Origin: an uncultured Bacteroides sp.
GTDB taxonomy: Bacteria > Bacteroidota > Bacteroidia > Bacteroidales > Bacteroidaceae
Reading direction: 5' to 3'
DNA length: 23,603 nt
NCBI GenBank assembly: GCA_900555635.1
Contig: USLU01000082.1
Location: 1 to 23,603 of the forward strand
Shown here: one piece after another, positions 16,040-23,603 of the stretch
Layout: each line of letters opens with the position of its first letter
How positions within the stretch are numbered: position 1 is the first letter of the stretch
Translations under genes and position numbers: made by a program
Notes under the pieces: generated by a model
Databases searched by the model: none
What the model was told of the DNA's origin: nothing
Seen by the model: only the letters and a program-made list of their open reading frames with translations

Positions 16040-16390
16040 ATGATGATTGAAGTGTTGAAGTCGAAGATCCATTGTGCCCGTGTCACTGAAGCTAACCTGA
16101 ACTATATGGGGAGCATCACGATTGACGAAGACTTGCTGGATGCCGCCAACATGATTGCCGGCGAAAAGGTATCTATTGTCGACAATAATAACGGAGAACG
16201 TTTTGAGACTTATATAATTAAGGGTGAGCGTGGTTCGGGCAAGATTTGTCTGAATGGTGCGGCAGCCCGTAAAGTGCAGCCGGATGATATTGTTATCATC
16301 ATGTCGTATGCGTTAATGGACTTTGAAGAGGCCAAGACGTTTAAACCGTCGGTAATTTTCCCAGATCCGGCAACGAATAAAGTGCTTTGA
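16040..16390 (+). CDS. panD: Aspartate 1-decarboxylase (pyruvoyl-dependent)
   Basis: A 116-residue proenzyme that makes beta-alanine from L-aspartate. Self-cleavage is expected between Gly24 and Ser25 (YMGSITID), turning Ser25 into the pyruvoyl group; Arg54, Thr57 and Tyr58 (ERFETYI) and NGAAAR (72-77) line the active site as in known PanD. Length is normal. It is second in an operon with panC and is preceded by AAAAAAGGA as ribosome binding site. Two ATG codons in a row open the frame; the second (16043) would also work. A strong hairpin terminator follows about 30 bases after the stop. Confidence 0.97.
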   Translation: MMIEVLKSKIHCARVTEANLNYMGSITIDEDLLDAANMIAGEKVSIVDNNNGERFETYIIKGERGSGKICLNGAAARKVQPDDIVIIMSYALMDFEEAKTFKPSVIFPDPATNKVL

Positions 16391-16422
16391 TTTTTTCAAA
16401 ATAGAATTATATGTTAATTATA

Positions 16423-16459
16423 AGCCCCGTTTGCAATTCACTGAAGTGCAAACGGGGCT
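16423..16459. terminator. Intrinsic terminator after panD, shared with the convergent NfnAB-type gene
   Basis: A perfect 13-base inverted repeat (16423-16435 and 16447-16459, core AGCCCCGTTTGCA) with an 11-base loop. On the plus strand it is followed by seven T, ending panCD; on the minus strand it lies eight bases after the stop of the convergent gene, with a weaker AT-rich tail. Confidence 0.88.
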
Positions 16460-16466
16460 AATTTTT

Positions 16467-18770
16467 TTATTTCTTTAATTGCTCATTCATGGAAGCGGCA
16501 GCTTTTCGTCCGTCTCCCATGGCAAGAATCACAGTTGCACCACCCCGGACAATATCACCTCCGGCATAAATCGTCGAAATAGATGATTGCATGCTATCGT
16601 TTACGGTAATTGTACCTTTGCGTCCCAATTCCAGTCCTTTGATAGAGCTGGGGACAATCGGGTTAGGGGATACACCTACACTGACAATGGCAAGATCTAT
16701 ATCAATTGTTTCAGTAGCACCGGGAATAGGAACGGGACTGCGACGTCCGGATGCGTCCGGTTCGCCAAGTTCCATCTTTTGCAGCAATACTTTTTTCACT
16801 TTTCCTTGTTCGTCGGCAATGTACTCTATGGGGTTGTGGAGGGTCAGGAACTCTACACCTTCCTCTTTGGCATGTTTTACCTCTTCGATACGTGCCGGCA
16901 TTTCTTCTTCTGAACGGCGATAGATAATCATGGCACGTTCTGCACCTAAGCGGCGAGCCGTACGTACTGAGTCCATTGCAGTATTTCCACCACCAATAAC
17001 TGCTACATTCTTGCCGAAAGGCACGGGAGTATCAGAATCTTCGCTGGCGGCATCCATCAGGTTGACGCGAGTCAGGTACTCGTTGGACGACAGGATATTG
17101 ATGGCATTCTCACCGGGAATGTTCATAAAGTTGGGGAGTCCGGCACCGGAAGCAACGAATACACCTTTGAAGCCTTCTTCTTCCAGCTGCTCTACACTAA
17201 TTGTTTTGCCAACGATGCAGTCTTTAACGAATTCTACTCCCATTTGGGCAAGATTATTTATTTCTACATCAACTACCTTGTTGGGCAAGCGGAATTCTGG
17301 AATACCATATTTTAATACACCGCCAATTTCATGCAACGCTTCGAATACCGTCACTTCATAACCATACTTTGCCATATCTCCGGCAAAAGATAATCCGGCA
17401 GGACCGGAGCCGATAACCGCTATCTTAATGCCATTTTTCTCCTTGATTTCCGGTATGGAGATTTGTCCGCTTTCTCTTTCATAATCAGCGGCAAAGCGTT
17501 CCAGGTAACCGATGGCTACAGGCTTTTCGTTCATCTTCAGATGAATGCACTTGGACTCGCACTGTTTCTCTTGCGGACAAACACGACCGCAAACAGCCGG
17601 CAGTGCGCTGGTTTCTTTTAATGTCTTGGCGGCTTCGAGGAAGTCTCCGCGCTCAATGTGTTTCACAAAACGGGGAATATCGATACCTACAGGGCAGCCT
17701 TCCATGCAACCCGGATTGGCACAATCGAGGCAACGCTTGGCTTCTGTTAAGGCTTGTTCTTCTGTTAAACCCTGATTTACCTCTTCCTTGCGGCTATGTG
17801 AACGGTATTCGGCATCAAGCTCGTTCATTTCTACACGAGGAATAGCAGTACGCTCTTTCGGTTTCATGGATTTACGTAATTCTACACGCCAAGCGGCATT
17901 GCGGCTTTTTTCATCGTCAAGCAAATTCTCGCCGGTTGCCTCGCAAGTTTTCGGTTCTTCCAATTTGTGCATCTCTTCGCGTTCGATGTTTTTGAATGCA
18001 CCCATACGCTTCAGCATCTCGTCGAAGTCTACCTGATGGCCGTCAAATTCAGGTCCGTCTACGCAAACGAACTTTGTTTTTCCACCGATCGTGATACGGC
18101 AGGCTCCACACATACCTGTACCGTCTACCATAATGGTATTCAGAGATACTTCTGTGGGGATTTCATATTTCTTTGTCAGCAGACAAACAAATTTCATCAT
18201 AATGGCGGGACCGATACAGAAGCATTTGTCCACCTTTTCACGTTTGATAACTCCTTCTATTCCTTCTGTAACCAGACCTTTTTGCCCGTAAGATCCATCA
18301 TCTGTCATGATAATGACTTCATCGGAGCTTGCGCGCATCTCTTTTTCAAGGATAATCAGTTCTTTAGTACGACCTGCCAGCACAGTAATCACACGATTTC
18401 CGGCAGCTTTCAAGGCCTGTACGATGGGAAGCATCGGAGCTACACCTACGCCACCTCCGGCACAAACTACGGTTCCGAAGTTTTCGATATGGGTGGCTTG
18501 TCCAAGCGGACCGACAACATCTGTAATGTAATCGCCCTCGTTCAATTCACACAAACGGGTAGAAGAGAGCCCTACTTCTTGCACTACCAAAGTGATAGTA
18601 CCTTTTACGGTGTCTGCAGCAGCGATTGTTAAAGGCATACGTTCGCCTTTTTCGCCTACACGTACAATTACGAAGTGTCCTGCCTTGCGTGATTTAGCAA
18701 TGAGAGGTGCTTCGATTACAAACTTGAATACCTTTTCAGAGAAATGTTCTTTGCTAATGATTTTGTTCAT
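16467..18770 (-). CDS. NfnA-NfnB fusion: probable NADH-dependent reduced ferredoxin:NADP+ oxidoreductase
   Basis: A 767-residue fusion. Residues 1-260 are an FAD/NAD-binding ferredoxin-reductase module like NfnA (RMPLTIA at 44-50, CAGGGVGVAPMLP at 103-115). Its 2Fe-2S site reads VDGTGMCGACR with Cys221, Cys224 and Cys236 plus Asp216 instead of a fourth cysteine, which is the NfnA pattern rather than that of PyrK, the dihydroorotate dehydrogenase subunit. Residues about 330-767 match NfnB/GltD: cysteines 347, 350, 355, 359 and 394, 398, 404, 408 for two 4Fe-4S clusters, an FAD loop GSGPAG (454-459) and an NADPH loop GGGNTAMD (593-600). Such fusions are often labelled glutamate synthase or dihydroorotate dehydrogenase subunit. 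Electron bifurcation linking NADH, NADPH and ferredoxin in an anaerobe is the likely role. Monocistronic with its own promoter. Confidence 0.88.
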   Translation of the reverse strand: MNKIISKEHFSEKVFKFVIEAPLIAKSRKAGHFVIVRVGEKGERMPLTIAAADTVKGTITLVVQEVGLSSTRLCELNEGDYITDVVGPLGQATHIENFGTVVCAGGGVGVAPMLPIVQALKAAGNRVITVLAGRTKELIILEKEMRASSDEVIIMTDDGSYGQKGLVTEGIEGVIKREKVDKCFCIGPAIMMKFVCLLTKKYEIPTEVSLNTIMVDGTGMCGACRITIGGKTKFVCVDGPEFDGHQVDFDEMLKRMGAFKNIEREEMHKLEEPKTCEATGENLLDDEKSRNAAWRVELRKSMKPKERTAIPRVEMNELDAEYRSHSRKEEVNQGLTEEQALTEAKRCLDCANPGCMEGCPVGIDIPRFVKHIERGDFLEAAKTLKETSALPAVCGRVCPQEKQCESKCIHLKMNEKPVAIGYLERFAADYERESGQISIPEIKEKNGIKIAVIGSGPAGLSFAGDMAKYGYEVTVFEALHEIGGVLKYGIPEFRLPNKVVDVEINNLAQMGVEFVKDCIVGKTISVEQLEEEGFKGVFVASGAGLPNFMNIPGENAINILSSNEYLTRVNLMDAASEDSDTPVPFGKNVAVIGGGNTAMDSVRTARRLGAERAMIIYRRSEEEMPARIEEVKHAKEEGVEFLTLHNPIEYIADEQGKVKKVLLQKMELGEPDASGRRSPVPIPGATETIDIDLAIVSVGVSPNPIVPSSIKGLELGRKGTITVNDSMQSSISTIYAGGDIVRGGATVILAMGDGRKAAASMNEQLKK

Positions 18771-18826
18771 TATCTAATAATTTTGTTGGTATAATTACGT
18801 AATTACTTTCAGATTGTTACGGTTCG

Positions 18827-18856
18827 CAAAGATACGGGTTATTTGGAAAATACAAA
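18827..18856 (-). promoter_or_regulatory. Bacteroides-type promoter of the NfnAB-type gene
   Basis: On the minus strand TATCTTTG (complement of 18827-18834) matches TAnnTTTG exactly, with TTTG (complement of 18853-18856) 18 bases upstream. It is divergent from the TonB receptor promoter about 65 bases away. Confidence 0.7.
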
Positions 18857-18891
18857 AAAAGAATTAGAGAAAACTATATGAACTGCTGCTT

Positions 18892-18929
18892 GTCACTGAA
18901 TATCTGCCTTTCGTCACTTTAATTTGCCT
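18892..18929 (+). promoter_or_regulatory. Tandem direct repeat, candidate LytTR-regulator operator
   Basis: GTCACT at 18892 and 18913 begin two copies of a GTCACT(n6-7)TGCCT unit (18892-18909 and 18913-18929). The start-to-start spacing is 21 bases, two helical turns, as for nine-base LytTR half sites separated by about 12 bases. The second copy overlaps the -33 box of the promoter at 18923. The operon downstream encodes a LytTR regulator. Confidence 0.55.
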
Positions 18930-18954
18930 GTATTGCTCCGCACCTCTACTTTTG
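18923..18954 (+). promoter_or_regulatory. Bacteroides-type promoter of the TonB receptor-LytS-LytR operon
   Basis: TTTG at 18923-18926 and TACTTTTG at 18947-18954 are separated by exactly 20 bases, an ideal fit to the consensus. Transcription would start about 10 bases before the ATG at 18971, so the leader is very short. Confidence 0.8.
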
Positions 18955-18970
18955 AAACAAAAAACAGAGA

Positions 18971-21109
18971 ATGATACACAATTTTTTTGGGGGAAGTATA
19001 TTCCTTTTATTTATTCCTTTGCTGGCTTGGTCACAGCAAGACACTATCGCCGACCAGCATTTAAATGAAGTAGTGATAACTGCCAAACTGCCATTAATTG
19101 AGATGTCTGCCGGGTGTACAACCTATAGAACGGATGCTTCCATTGCCCAAAGTACCGGAAGCCTCTTTGACGTACTTTCTTCATTGCCAGGTGTTATGAT
19201 AGACTCCAAAGGAGATATACTACTGAACGGACAGAGTGGGGTAAAGATTTTGATGGATGGTAAACCTACTTATCTTTCGGGCGAGGAGTTGGTGAATTTA
19301 TTAAAATCGACTCCTGCTACAAATACGGATAAGATTGACTTGATAACTCAGCCTTCCGCTCGCTATGATGCAGCCGGCAGTTCGGGATTGATAGACATCC
19401 GTACAAGAAAGATTAAACTTCGTGGCATGAACTTGGCATTGAATGGTAACTTGGCTTTGGGTCGTTCGGGTAATGGTTATGGCAGTGCCTCAATGAATAT
19501 TCGTGAGAACAAATTTAATCTTTACCTTACTTATTCATATTTTCATGGAAAAGATGTTATCGATATGTTTATAGACCGGGCTTTCAATAAAGATGATAAA
19601 AGAATGACGCAGGACTCTTACCGAAACCGGAAATCCCGTTCACACTATTTCCGGACAGGGTTCGATTATTTTTTTAATGAACGTACCATTTTGGGGGCTT
19701 CGATGAGTGGAAATTTTTCCGATCGTAAGGAAAAAGCTGATATGTTTACGGATATTCAGAAAGGGGAAGTAACGGGAAATACGGATAGTCGTACTAAGCG
19801 TAAGTGGAATAATGTCACGGCGGGAGCTAATATTCAGCACAGATTGAAAAAGGAAGGTGGAGAACTCAACGCCTCCTTTGACTATTTCCATTATTCTCAA
19901 ACAGAAAACCAGCTGATGAATAGCTTTAACCCCGATACTCTAAAAGGGAATATGAAAGGGAATATTAATTTGTATGTCGGACAAATAGATGCAAACTATC
20001 CATTACATAAGAATTGGAAACTTCAGGTAGGAGGGAAAACATCTTTTGTAGCTATAGATAATACAGCAGGTTATATGCGACCGTCAGGTTCTGGCTGGGT
20101 ATCCGAAGGCACACTTGGTTCCCACTTTGTGTATGACGAAAATATTAATGCATTTTATCTGCAAACCGCTTATGAGATAGAGCATCTGAAACTTACAGCC
20201 GGTTTGAGGCTGGAATATACTCATGTGCGCGGAAATTTCGGAGGAAATACTTTGCAGAAAGATTCCTTGTTTACTATGAATTATTTTCATTTGTTCCCTA
20301 CATTGGCTTTACAGTACAGTTGTGCTTCGGGCAATATTTTCCAATTCTCGTATGGCAGACGCATTACTCGACCCAACTATGGTGATTTGAATCCTTTCAC
20401 ATATATTTTTGATGAGTATACTCGTGAAGGTGGTAATACTAAACTTCGTCCGGCTTTCTCTAATAATATAGAGTTGGCTTATGTTCATCGAGACTGGTTG
20501 CAGATAGCTCTGTTTCATTCATTCACAGATGACGCTATTATGAAAAGTTATCAGGAGCAGGAGAAGCAACGTATTTATGTGTCGCCTCAGAATCTATCTT
20601 CTTACACACAAACGGGTGTGCGAGTCAATGCGGCTAATCTCTCACCGGTATCTTTTTGGAAAGTAAGTCTCACGGCTATTGGTATGTACAATAATTATAA
20701 GTGGATAGAACAAGGAAGAAAAATGAAGAACCGTATGCTTACTCCAATATTCAGCTGGATGAACCAGTTTACGTTCTCTGCTACCTGGTCTGCCGAACTT
20801 TCTGCAAGATACAATGGCAGAATGGCTTATGCCCAAGCAACGGTTCATCCTATATTGGAAGTGAATATGGGAATTCAAAAGAAAGTGTTTCGCAACAAAG
20901 GCACTATTACCATCTTTGCAAAAGATATTTTCAATACCGATTATCAGAAAGTAGATGTACAGGTGCTCGGTACAAGGGCGCTTCTTAATGAACATCATAA
21001 CAAACGCGTACTGGGCATTGCTTTTTCGTGGCGTTTCCAAAGAGGTAACGAGATAAAAGAAAGCAGGCGGAAAAATGAAATTGATGAAACTAAAAGAGTA
21101 AATTTGTAA
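18971..21109 (+). CDS. TonB-dependent outer-membrane receptor (beta-barrel, OMP_b-brl_3 type)
   Basis: A 712-residue protein with a signal peptide (cleavage near WSQQ, residues 20-23), a plug domain (about 45-145: LNEVVITAK, SLPGVMID, ILLNGQSGVKILMDGKPTYL, ITQPSARYDAAGSSGLIDI) and a barrel of alternating aromatic strands to FSWRF near 690. It lacks the N-terminal carboxypeptidase-like domain of SusC proteins and has no SusD partner, so it is not a typical polysaccharide-utilisation receptor; this architecture fits the smaller TonB-type barrels. A charged 24-residue tail (KESRRKNEIDETKR) follows the last strand, which is unusual for a barrel. It is first in an operon with a LytS kinase (5 bases downstream) and a LytTR regulator. 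Substrate unknown. Confidence 0.88.
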   Translation: MIHNFFGGSIFLLFIPLLAWSQQDTIADQHLNEVVITAKLPLIEMSAGCTTYRTDASIAQSTGSLFDVLSSLPGVMIDSKGDILLNGQSGVKILMDGKPTYLSGEELVNLLKSTPATNTDKIDLITQPSARYDAAGSSGLIDIRTRKIKLRGMNLALNGNLALGRSGNGYGSASMNIRENKFNLYLTYSYFHGKDVIDMFIDRAFNKDDKRMTQDSYRNRKSRSHYFRTGFDYFFNERTILGASMSGNFSDRKEKADMFTDIQKGEVTGNTDSRTKRKWNNVTAGANIQHRLKKEGGELNASFDYFHYSQTENQLMNSFNPDTLKGNMKGNINLYVGQIDANYPLHKNWKLQVGGKTSFVAIDNTAGYMRPSGSGWVSEGTLGSHFVYDENINAFYLQTAYEIEHLKLTAGLRLEYTHVRGNFGGNTLQKDSLFTMNYFHLFPTLALQYSCASGNIFQFSYGRRITRPNYGDLNPFTYIFDEYTREGGNTKLRPAFSNNIELAYVHRDWLQIALFHSFTDDAIMKSYQEQEKQRIYVSPQNLSSYTQTGVRVNAANLSPVSFWKVSLTAIGMYNNYKWIEQGRKMKNRMLTPIFSWMNQFTFSATWSAELSARYNGRMAYAQATVHPILEVNMGIQKKVFRNKGTITIFAKDIFNTDYQKVDVQVLGTRALLNEHHNKRVLGIAFSWRFQRGNEIKESRRKNEIDETKRVNL

Positions 21110-21114
21110 TTGTT

Positions 21115-22128
21115 ATGAACAGGAATTTGAAAAAATGGTTGGCGCCGATAGGCTTTGCTTGCATACTTTTTTTGTGTATTCGAGTGGCGAATGATATTCC
21201 GAAGCATGAATATTATTGGGAAGGAAACGAACTGGGATTTATGTTGAAAGATATGCTGGTAGTACTTGTGATGTCTTATCCGGCAGTTTTTCATATGAAG
21301 TATTGGCTTCATCTGTGTCGAAAGAAGAAGTTGGCGTGGTGGAAGGAATATGGTGTCATTATCTTGAGTACCCCGCTATGGTGTTTTTTCACAATGTGGA
21401 TTATCCGCATGTTGATGGGAGTTGAACTTGATTTGTATGATCTGCCTATTCCAATAGTAGTCTGTGTGCTGCTCGTAGGATTCTATTATGTCTTTTTGAG
21501 GAATCAGATGATTTTAAAAGAAAATGAAGCTCAGCGCCTACAACTGGAAAAGATAAAGAACGACCAACTCCAGACTGAGTTGAAGTTCTTGAAAGCGCAA
21601 TATCATCCGCATTTCCTCTTTAATGTGCTCAATACGGTATATTTTCAGATAGACGAGAAGAATGAAGCACCGCGCCATACGCTTGAGCAGTTGTCTGATT
21701 TGCTTCGTTATCAACTTTACAATGAAGGAGAAAAAGTGCAGGTCTGTGCCGAAATAGAGTATCTAAAACAATATATTGGTCTGTGTAAACTTCGTGCAAC
21801 CAAACGATTGCAGTTGCAGGTACATTTTGATGAAGTACCGGGAAAGTACGAAGTTTATCCATTGTTGTTTGTTCCTTTGGTAGAGAATGCTTTCAAGTAT
21901 GTAGGCGGAGATTACTATATCAATATGAATATGCGATTAAAAGATGGAATATTGTACTTCAATCTTGAAAATTCCATTCCGGAGTCATTGATATTGCAGG
22001 GAAGAAAGCAAGGCATTGGTATAGAAAATCTGAAGCGTAGATTGGAGCTGCTTTATCCGGATAGTTATACTTTGGATATTATGAAACAAGATGACTTGTT
22101 TGCGGTGAAACTCAATATAAAATTATAG
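21115..22128 (+). CDS. LytS/YehU-type membrane sensor histidine kinase
   Basis: A 337-residue kinase. Four hydrophobic segments (about 9-24, 45-60, 78-100 and 110-128) form the sensor region without a large periplasmic domain, followed by a coiled coil (133-158). The His_kinase motif is LKAQYHPHFLFNVLN with the phospho-acceptor in HPHFLFN (His166). The ATP-binding part has VENAFKY (Asn257) and GRKQGIGIENLKRRL (297-311). It starts 5 bases after the receptor stop and ends 4 bases before the regulator, so the three genes should be cotranslated. It presumably phosphorylates the adjacent LytTR protein. Confidence 0.93.
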   Translation: MNRNLKKWLAPIGFACILFLCIRVANDIPKHEYYWEGNELGFMLKDMLVVLVMSYPAVFHMKYWLHLCRKKKLAWWKEYGVIILSTPLWCFFTMWIIRMLMGVELDLYDLPIPIVVCVLLVGFYYVFLRNQMILKENEAQRLQLEKIKNDQLQTELKFLKAQYHPHFLFNVLNTVYFQIDEKNEAPRHTLEQLSDLLRYQLYNEGEKVQVCAEIEYLKQYIGLCKLRATKRLQLQVHFDEVPGKYEVYPLLFVPLVENAFKYVGGDYYINMNMRLKDGILYFNLENSIPESLILQGRKQGIGIENLKRRLELLYPDSYTLDIMKQDDLFAVKLNIKL

Positions 22129-22132
22129 AAGG

Positions 22133-22834
22133 ATGCAGATAAAGTGCGTGATTACTGATGATGAACCTACTGCCTGTGAGGGATTGCGGCGGTATGTGGA
22201 AAAAGTTGATTTCCTGTCATTGATGGGGATATGCGAGGATGCTATGCAATTAAATACCCTTTTGCAGACCCAGCAACCCGATTTGTTATTTCTAGATATT
22301 GAAATGCCCTATCTTTCGGGGCTTGATCTATTGGCATCTCTTACTCATCCACCTCTTGTGATTATCACTTCCGCTTATGAACAATATGCGTTAAAAGGTT
22401 ATGAACTTGACGTTGCCGATTATCTGTTGAAACCAATTCCCTTTGAACGTTTTCTCAAAGCTGTAAACAAAGTGCATAATCTTTTGCAGCAGGAGGATGA
22501 ACGCTTGGGAGGCACTGCGGATTTCATATTTGTCCGTTCAGACCGTCAGATGCACAAAGTGTTTTTGAAAGATATTCTGATTGTAGAAGGTTTGGAGAAC
22601 TATGTTTGTATATATACCGAGAACTCTAAGCTGTTAGTACGCTCTACCATGAAGCGGATGGTTGAGGCTCTTCCCAAAGAAGTCTTTCTGCAGGTTCACA
22701 AATCGTATCTTATCAATTTGGAAAAGATTAACATGATAGATGGAAACCGTATTGTGGTCGGTCAGCATACCATTCCTGTTGCGCGTAACTTTCGCGAAGA
22801 GGTGTTTACACGTATCTTGAAGAATACGCTATGA
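22133..22834 (+). CDS. LytTR-family response regulator
   Basis: A 233-residue regulator. The receiver domain (1-118) has the acidic pair Asp9/Asp10, the phospho-acceptor Asp55 in LFLDIEMP, and the conserved Lys100 in YLLKP. The LytTR DNA-binding domain (about 131-230) shows IFVRSDRQMHKVFLKDILIV and FLQVHKSYLINLEKI, both family signatures. The ribosome binding site (AGAAGG) overlaps the stop codon of the kinase gene, so translation is coupled. LytTR proteins bind direct repeats about two helical turns apart; a repeat of that kind is present upstream of the operon at 18892-18929, pointing to autoregulation. Confidence 0.95.
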   Translation: MQIKCVITDDEPTACEGLRRYVEKVDFLSLMGICEDAMQLNTLLQTQQPDLLFLDIEMPYLSGLDLLASLTHPPLVIITSAYEQYALKGYELDVADYLLKPIPFERFLKAVNKVHNLLQQEDERLGGTADFIFVRSDRQMHKVFLKDILIVEGLENYVCIYTENSKLLVRSTMKRMVEALPKEVFLQVHKSYLINLEKINMIDGNRIVVGQHTIPVARNFREEVFTRILKNTL

Positions 22835-22928
22835 TTTTGAGCAGAGAAATTAATGGTGTCTTCAGATGAAAAAATACCCATTATGCAAACCGTATAATAC
22901 GAATTGTATAGCCTTCTAGAAAAGAATA

Positions 22929-22951
22929 AGCCCGGAGGGACACTCCGGGCT
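22929..22951 (-). terminator. Intrinsic terminator of serS
   Basis: A perfect nine-base inverted repeat (AGCCCGGAG at 22929-22937, CTCCGGGCT at 22943-22951) with a five-base loop, followed on the minus strand by ATTCTTTTC. It lies 28 bases after the serS stop and between it and the convergent LytTR gene. The plus-strand tail is less T-rich. Confidence 0.8.
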
Positions 22952-22979
22952 ATTATAACCGATAAAGTCTTTCAGGCTT

Positions 22980-23603
22980 TTAGTCAATCATCTCAAATCC
23001 TGTGTACGGAACCAATGCCTTCGGTATACGGATACCTTCGGGAGTTTGGTTGTTTTCCAGCAAAGCGGCAACAATACGAGGCAAAGCCAGTGCAGAACCA
23101 TTCAGTGTGTGGCAAAGTTCTGTTTTCTTTTCTGCTGTGCGATAGCGGCATTTCAAGCGGTTGGCCTGGTAGGTATCGAAGTTGGATACTGAACTTACTT
23201 CCAACCAGCGCTTTTGTGCTTCGCTATATACCTCGAAGTCGAAGCAAAGAGCGGCAGTGAAGCTCATGTCACCACCACAAAGACGGAGGATGCGGTAGGG
23301 GAGTTCCAGCTTCTGGAGCAATCCTTCTACATGATCCAGCATTTCCTGGTGAGATTGCTTAGAATGCTCAGGCTTGTCAATGCGTACCAATTCTACTTTG
23401 GAGAATTCGTGTAGGCGGTTCAAACCGCGTACATCCTTGCCGTATGAGCCTGCTTCGCGACGGAAGCACTGGGTATAAGCGCAATTCATGATGGGCAATT
23501 GCTTTTCATCAATGATCACATCACGGTAGATATTTGTTACAGGTACTTCTGCGGTCGGAATCAAGTACAAATCATCTACTTCGCAATGATACATTTGTCC
23601 TTC
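22980..23603 (-). CDS. serS: Seryl-tRNA synthetase, C-terminal part (gene continues beyond the window)
   Basis: About 208 residues of a class II synthetase that charges tRNA-Ser with serine; the frame stays open to the right edge, so the N-terminal coiled-coil arm lies outside. LYLIPTAEVPVTN near the edge is the substrate-binding TAE region. Motif 2 is CFRREAGSYGKDVRGLNRLHEF, with its ATP-binding arginines. NFDTYQANRLKCRY carries the serine-specific segment, and motif 3 is NGSALALPRIVAALLENNQ. The C-terminus (IPKALVPYTGFEMID) is typical. The ATG at 23594 is an internal methionine, not the start. Confidence 0.97.
   Translation of the reverse strand, partial: EGQMYHCEVDDLYLIPTAEVPVTNIYRDVIIDEKQLPIMNCAYTQCFRREAGSYGKDVRGLNRLHEFSKVELVRIDKPEHSKQSHQEMLDHVEGLLQKLELPYRILRLCGGDMSFTAALCFDFEVYSEAQKRWLEVSSVSNFDTYQANRLKCRYRTAEKKTELCHTLNGSALALPRIVAALLENNQTPEGIRIPKALVPYTGFEMID

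Noticed and set aside
17967..18632. A 221-codon open frame on the plus strand
   Set aside because: It lies wholly antisense within the NfnAB-type gene, whose protein has clear cofactor motifs over the same bases; the antisense product has no recognisable features.
16467..18770. Annotation as dihydroorotate dehydrogenase electron-transfer subunit or glutamate synthase small subunit
   Set aside because: The iron-sulfur ligands fit NfnA, both halves are fused as in NfnAB, and no pyrD or gltB partner lies in the window.
22891..22901. Palindrome CGTATAATACG in the gap after the LytTR gene
   Set aside because: Short, AT-rich and placed between two convergent gene ends where no promoter is needed; likely chance.
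22867..22920. A 17-codon frame (MKKYPLCKPY...) between the LytTR gene and serS
   Set aside because: No ribosome binding site, no promoter of its own and no sign of conservation available; too short to support.

Overview
The window looks like chromosome of a gut-type Bacteroides (Bacteroidales), species unresolved. The evidence is moderate GC, several copies of the Bacteroides promoter pattern (TTTG, about 20 bases, TAnnTTTG), AraC regulators beside TPR sensor kinases, a DUF4270-type lipoprotein, an NfnA-NfnB fusion and a TonB-dependent barrel with a LytS/LytR pair. No tRNA, rRNA, CRISPR array or complete transposon is visible, and no gene-free stretch reaches 300 bases.

Layout. (1) Bases 1-4003, minus strand, is the most accessory-looking part: an AraC regulator, then a compact unit of a receiver-less AraC protein, a TPR sensor histidine kinase, and a second TPR sensor cut off near base 36 by what looks like an IS21-type terminus. 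(2) Bases 4122-6273 hold a Crp/Fnr regulator divergent from a cytoplasmic metal-dependent amidohydrolase. (3) Bases 6293-7606 hold a MarC-family membrane protein and a rhomboid protease whose 3' ends overlap by 13 bases. (4) Bases 7675-14984 are glycogen-related: a plus-strand operon (GH133 debranching-type protein, GT4 glycosyltransferase, GH57 protein) converges on a minus-strand pair (GT5-like half protein, DUF4270-type lipoprotein) at a shared bidirectional terminator. (5) Bases 15151-16459 are panC-panD for pantothenate synthesis. (6) Bases 16467-18856 encode a 767-residue NfnAB-type fusion flavoprotein. (7) Bases 18892-22834 are a TonB-dependent receptor followed by a LytS-type kinase and a LytTR regulator. 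(8) The window ends inside serS.

Most notable points. The TonB receptor/LytS/LytR operon starts at a near-ideal promoter whose -33 box is overlapped by the second copy of a direct repeat with 21-base period, the geometry expected of a LytTR operator; autoregulation is the natural inference. In the glycogen region three proteins from three enzyme families (GH133, GH57, GT5) have substitutions at catalytic or ligand-binding positions: GH57 seems to have lost both catalytic residues, the GT5-like protein lacks its glycine-rich loop and C-terminal half, and GH133 has Asn where Asp is expected. This suggests a set of non-catalytic or altered glucan-binding partners around an intact GT4 enzyme. The leader of the GH133 operon can fold as a compact H-type pseudoknot. 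Family assignments rest on motifs read by eye and remembered family signatures; no search was run.
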